A DNA stretch of 64,000 nucleotides from Candidatus Thermoflexus tengchongensis (GTDB taxonomy: Bacteria > Chloroflexota > Anaerolineae > Thermoflexales > Thermoflexaceae), in NCBI GenBank assembly GCA_016842085.1, contig JAEVEX010000044.1, positions 124,001 to 188,000 on the forward strand, given 5' to 3'. Both the position numbers and the translations under genes were made by a program. The first letter of the stretch is position 1; every line of letters starts with the position of its first letter. Below are positions 61,693 to 64,000 of this stretch, one piece after another. The notes under the pieces are model-generated. The model saw only the letters and a program-made list of their open reading frames with translations. It made no database searches and was not told where the DNA came from.

Positions 61693-62903
61693 TACTCCAC
61701 CCCTTCCACCCACTGGCGCGGATCGACCGGGATGCCCCGCACCCGGATCTCCCAGTGCAGGTGGGCGCCGGTGGAGAGGCCGGTGTTCCCCACATAGCCC
61801 AGCGGATCCCCCGCCTTCACCGGCTGTCCGGGCTGGACGGCCACTGCGCTGAGATGCCAGTAGCCGCTGCACACCCCCCAGCCGTGGCGGAGGATCACCG
61901 CGTTGCCCCGCACGATCAGCGGCCCGGCGAAGGCCACCACGCCATCAGCCGGCGCATAGACCGGCGTCCCGACGGTCCCCCGCAGATCCAGCCCCTCGTG
62001 GTAACTGGTGTAAGGCCCTCCATTGTAAGAACGACGGGTGCCGAAGGGGGAGGTCACCTGAGGGTTCTCCACCGGATACCGGAAGGGGCCGCTCCAGCGC
62101 CGCTCGGGCTCAAAGGGCGTGCAGGCGGCTAAGACTTTCTCCCGCTCCTCCTGGACCAGCCGGGGATCCAGCAGGTTCTGGCGATCCGGCGGCAGGCGGA
62201 TCGCCTCCCGCCCATAGGGCCCGGCGATCACCCGCACCTGGAGCTGGACCCTCACCGCCCGGCCGTCGGCATCGCGGGCGGTGAGGGTCAGAGGGTATAC
62301 CCCCGGGGCCTGCAGCGCAGGCACGGCCAGCAGTCCCTCGCCGCCCTCCGCTGTCGGCGCCAGGGGATAATTCACCCCCAGGAAGGCCGCCTGCAGCGTC
62401 GCCGGCTGCGAGAGGCGAACGCGCACCGGGAACACCCGCCCCTGGACGGCCGGGGCCGGGCCCACCTGGATCTCCACAAACGGCGAGGGCCAGGCCGGGG
62501 GAGCGCCCGGGCCTTCCTCCGGGATCCGGAGGACCTGCCCGACGAAGATCCGGCTGGGGTTGTTCAAGCCGTTCATGGCCATCAGGCGCTCGACAGTGGT
62601 CCCATAGCGCAATGCGATGCGGTAAAGGGTCTCCCCGGGTTGAACGATATGAATCCGTCCGGGAGAAGGGGCGGAGGCACCGGTAGGGATAAGGAGAACC
62701 TGGCCCACGTAGATCAGGTTGGGATTCGTCAGGCCGTTGGCCTCCACAATCGCCGAGACCGTGGTTCCGAAGCGCGCCGCGATCCGCGTGAGGGTATCCC
62801 CAGGCTGCACCGTATAGCGAACGGGCTCCTGAGCCTGGGCGGGCCGAACCATCGTCAGGGTCAACGCCAGCCCGATCAGGATCCCCCATCCTCCTCGCGC
62901 CAT
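61692..62903 (-). CDS. LysM-repeat M23 family peptidoglycan endopeptidase, secreted
   Basis: The 403-residue protein has a signal peptide (~1-25, ending PAQAQ), two LysM repeats (~28-75: YTVQPGDTLTRIAARFGTTV; ~85-130: HIVQPGETLYRIALRYGTTV), a middle beta-rich domain and a C-terminal M23 domain with YHEGLDLRG (zinc His and Asp) and GAHLHWEIRV (catalytic His). It binds and cleaves peptidoglycan cross-links outside the membrane, or acts as an activator of other wall hydrolases. GGGGGAGG lies 7 nt before ATG 62903. It overlaps the DUF192 gene by 28 bp and is co-transcribed with it and mazG. Confidence 0.94.
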   Translation of the reverse strand: MARGGWGILIGLALTLTMVRPAQAQEPVRYTVQPGDTLTRIAARFGTTVSAIVEANGLTNPNLIYVGQVLLIPTGASAPSPGRIHIVQPGETLYRIALRYGTTVERLMAMNGLNNPSRIFVGQVLRIPEEGPGAPPAWPSPFVEIQVGPAPAVQGRVFPVRVRLSQPATLQAAFLGVNYPLAPTAEGGEGLLAVPALQAPGVYPLTLTARDADGRAVRVQLQVRVIAGPYGREAIRLPPDRQNLLDPRLVQEEREKVLAACTPFEPERRWSGPFRYPVENPQVTSPFGTRRSYNGGPYTSYHEGLDLRGTVGTPVYAPADGVVAFAGPLIVRGNAVILRHGWGVCSGYWHLSAVAVQPGQPVKAGDPLGYVGNTGLSTGAHLHWEIRVRGIPVDPRQWVEGVE

Positions 62904-63247
62904 ATCCAGACCTCCCCCATGCGGGCATGGGCCAGCAGACGCACGGGCCCTTCGATCAGGTAACGGGCCGGGCGCGGCGGGATATACACCCGGAAGGGGC
63001 GGGCTTCCACCGCGTGGACGATCCGCCCGGCCTCATCCAGCCAGATGGCGGCGATGGGGAAGAACACGAAGAACATATGGATGGCGGTTTCCCACCGGCC
63101 GGCCCGGGGGAACACGAAGAAAAGGCCTTCCTCCCCCATCCGGCGGCGGAACATCCATCCGCGCCCGCGGCACCACCACGAGCGGCAGGGCCGCAGCCGG
63201 GCCAGCAGCTGTCCGTCCTGGTCATAGAGAAGGATCCGCGGGGCCAT
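62876..63247 (-). CDS. DUF192 family protein
   Basis: The 123-residue protein matches DUF192 (YraM/COG1430-like): GEEGLFFVFPRAGRWETAIH, then MFFVFFPIAAIWLDEAGRI, and a C-terminal RYLIEGP segment. DUF192 proteins are small and of unknown function, often secreted or anchored; the N-terminus here has no clear signal peptide. It starts inside the end of mazG (26-bp overlap) and overlaps the M23 gene start, so translation is coupled across the three genes. Confidence 0.8.
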   Translation of the reverse strand: MAPRILLYDQDGQLLARLRPCRSWWCRGRGWMFRRRMGEEGLFFVFPRAGRWETAIHMFFVFFPIAAIWLDEAGRIVHAVEARPFRVYIPPRPARYLIEGPVRLLAHARMGEVWIWREEDGGS

Positions 63248-64000
63248 CGGGGGCGCCTGGGGAAGATTCCTGCTTCACCTGAGCCCACAACGCCTCCATT
63301 TCTTCCGGCGAGAGCTCCTGGAGCCGCCGGCCCTGCGCGGCGGCGAGGGCCTCCATCTGACGGAACCGGCGGGCGAAGCGGGCGTTGGCCTCCCGGAGGG
63401 CGGCCTCCGGATCGATCCCCCAGTGCCGGGCAAGCTGCGCCAGGGTGAAGAGCAGATCCCCGAACTCCGCCGCCCGATGGGCCGGATCCGCCGCGGCGGC
63501 GATCTCTCGGAGCTCCTCCTGGAGCTTCTCGAGAACCCCCTCGGCGTCCGACCAGTCGAACTTCAGTCGGGCGGCCCGCTCGCCGTAGGCCGCCGCCTGG
63601 GCCAGCGCGGGCAGGCCCTTCGGCACGCCGTCCAGGGCGGAGGCGGCCTGGCCCCGCTCCGCCTTCTCCTGCTGCTTGATCTGCTCCCAGTTCTCCAGCA
63701 CCTGCCGGACGCCGGCGACCCGCAGATCCCCGAACACGTGGGGATGCCGGCGGCGGATCTTCTCGTTCACATGGGCGATGACCTCGGCCATCGAGAACTC
63801 CCCGCTTTCGACCGCGATCTGGCTGTGGAAAACGATCTGCAGCAGGAGATCCCCCAGCTCCTCCTTCAGACGGTGGGGATCATCGGCGTCCAGGGCCTCC
63901 AGGACTTCATAGGCTTCCTCCAGCAGATTGGAGCGCAGGCTCTGATGGGTTTGCTCCCGATCCCACGGACAACCCTCGGGGGAACGGAGGTGCGCGATGG
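63222..64000 (-). CDS. mazG: MazG nucleoside triphosphate pyrophosphohydrolase, 5' end outside window
   Basis: MazG hydrolyses NTPs and dNTPs to monophosphates and pyrophosphate, removing faulty nucleotides and modulating (p)ppGpp. The visible ~258 residues include SPEGCPWDREQTHQSLRSNL, the metal-binding EEAYEVLEAL and LKEELGDLLLQIVFHSQIA in domain 1, RHPHVFGD, and a second domain with EFGDLLFTLAQLARHWGID. The frame is open to the window edge, so the start is missing and an extra N-terminal domain cannot be excluded. It is followed by overlapping DUF192 and M23 genes. Confidence 0.93.
   Translation of the reverse strand, partial: IAHLRSPEGCPWDREQTHQSLRSNLLEEAYEVLEALDADDPHRLKEELGDLLLQIVFHSQIAVESGEFSMAEVIAHVNEKIRRRHPHVFGDLRVAGVRQVLENWEQIKQQEKAERGQAASALDGVPKGLPALAQAAAYGERAARLKFDWSDAEGVLEKLQEELREIAAAADPAHRAAEFGDLLFTLAQLARHWGIDPEAALREANARFARRFRQMEALAAAQGRRLQELSPEEMEALWAQVKQESSPGAPDGPADPSL

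Overview
The window reads as chromosomal DNA of a GC-rich bacterium that is probably a member of the Chloroflexota (Anaerolineae/Thermoflexia-like). This is inferred from gene content and style, not from a marker-gene search: a PAS/multi-GAF sensor, a DegS/DegU-like pair, an F420-type LLM oxidoreductase, a very long SecA, a GH57 protein, TldD/TldE, many GTG/TTG starts, and little beyond -10 boxes at promoters. No rRNA, tRNA, CRISPR array, prophage or classical insertion sequence was found.

Layout. 1-7150 (minus): a truncated sensor protein and a giant secA whose frame is broken near 5760. 7654-13198: CvpA-like protein, then a minus-strand fmdB / membrane glycosyltransferase / xpt / coaBC run. 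13670-18866 (plus): gmk, rarA, an orphan ParA, an unknown membrane protein and fabD. 18953-24879: ndk, an S1-repeat RNA-binding protein, a ParB/SbnI-like protein, an rluD-type pseudouridine synthase, a Mg-chelatase-like AAA+ protein and an LLM oxidoreductase. 25010-31925: PAP2 protein, degU/degS-type pair, YhfC protease, a YqeC-MocA fusion, a HAD phosphatase and a lone DUF433 protein. 32279-36052: beta-mannosidase and two Uma2 genes that are a fresh tandem duplication. 36291-48284 (plus): gltX, site-2-type protease, AP-superfamily hydrolase, PPIase lipoprotein, rsmI, MFS transporter, tldD, tldE, GH57. 48329-50920 (minus): trmO, MATE exporter, SH3 protein. 61692-64000 (minus): LysM/M23 peptidase, DUF192 protein and the start-truncated mazG.

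The standout is 51027-61571, a compact minus-strand accessory island: an Eco57I-type DNA methyltransferase, an orphan MNT nucleotidyltransferase, a separate target-recognition chain, a REP-associated (Y1) transposase, an unknown 76-residue protein, an XRE/ImmA-type regulator-peptidase, a DUF4411 PIN-like protein and a PLD+SNF2 helicase. Nearly all junctions are overlaps or gaps of a few bases. The most likely role is defence against foreign DNA, with the MNT and XRE/PIN parts as built-in control or abortive modules. This is inference from domains and arrangement.

A second theme is a family of short palindromes with GTAGGG...CCCTAC ends. Some lie at gene ends, and one supplies the stop codon of the GH57 gene. 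Others lie inside three genes of the defence island, where every one is translated in the same phase. The Y1 transposase in the island is the natural candidate for moving them.
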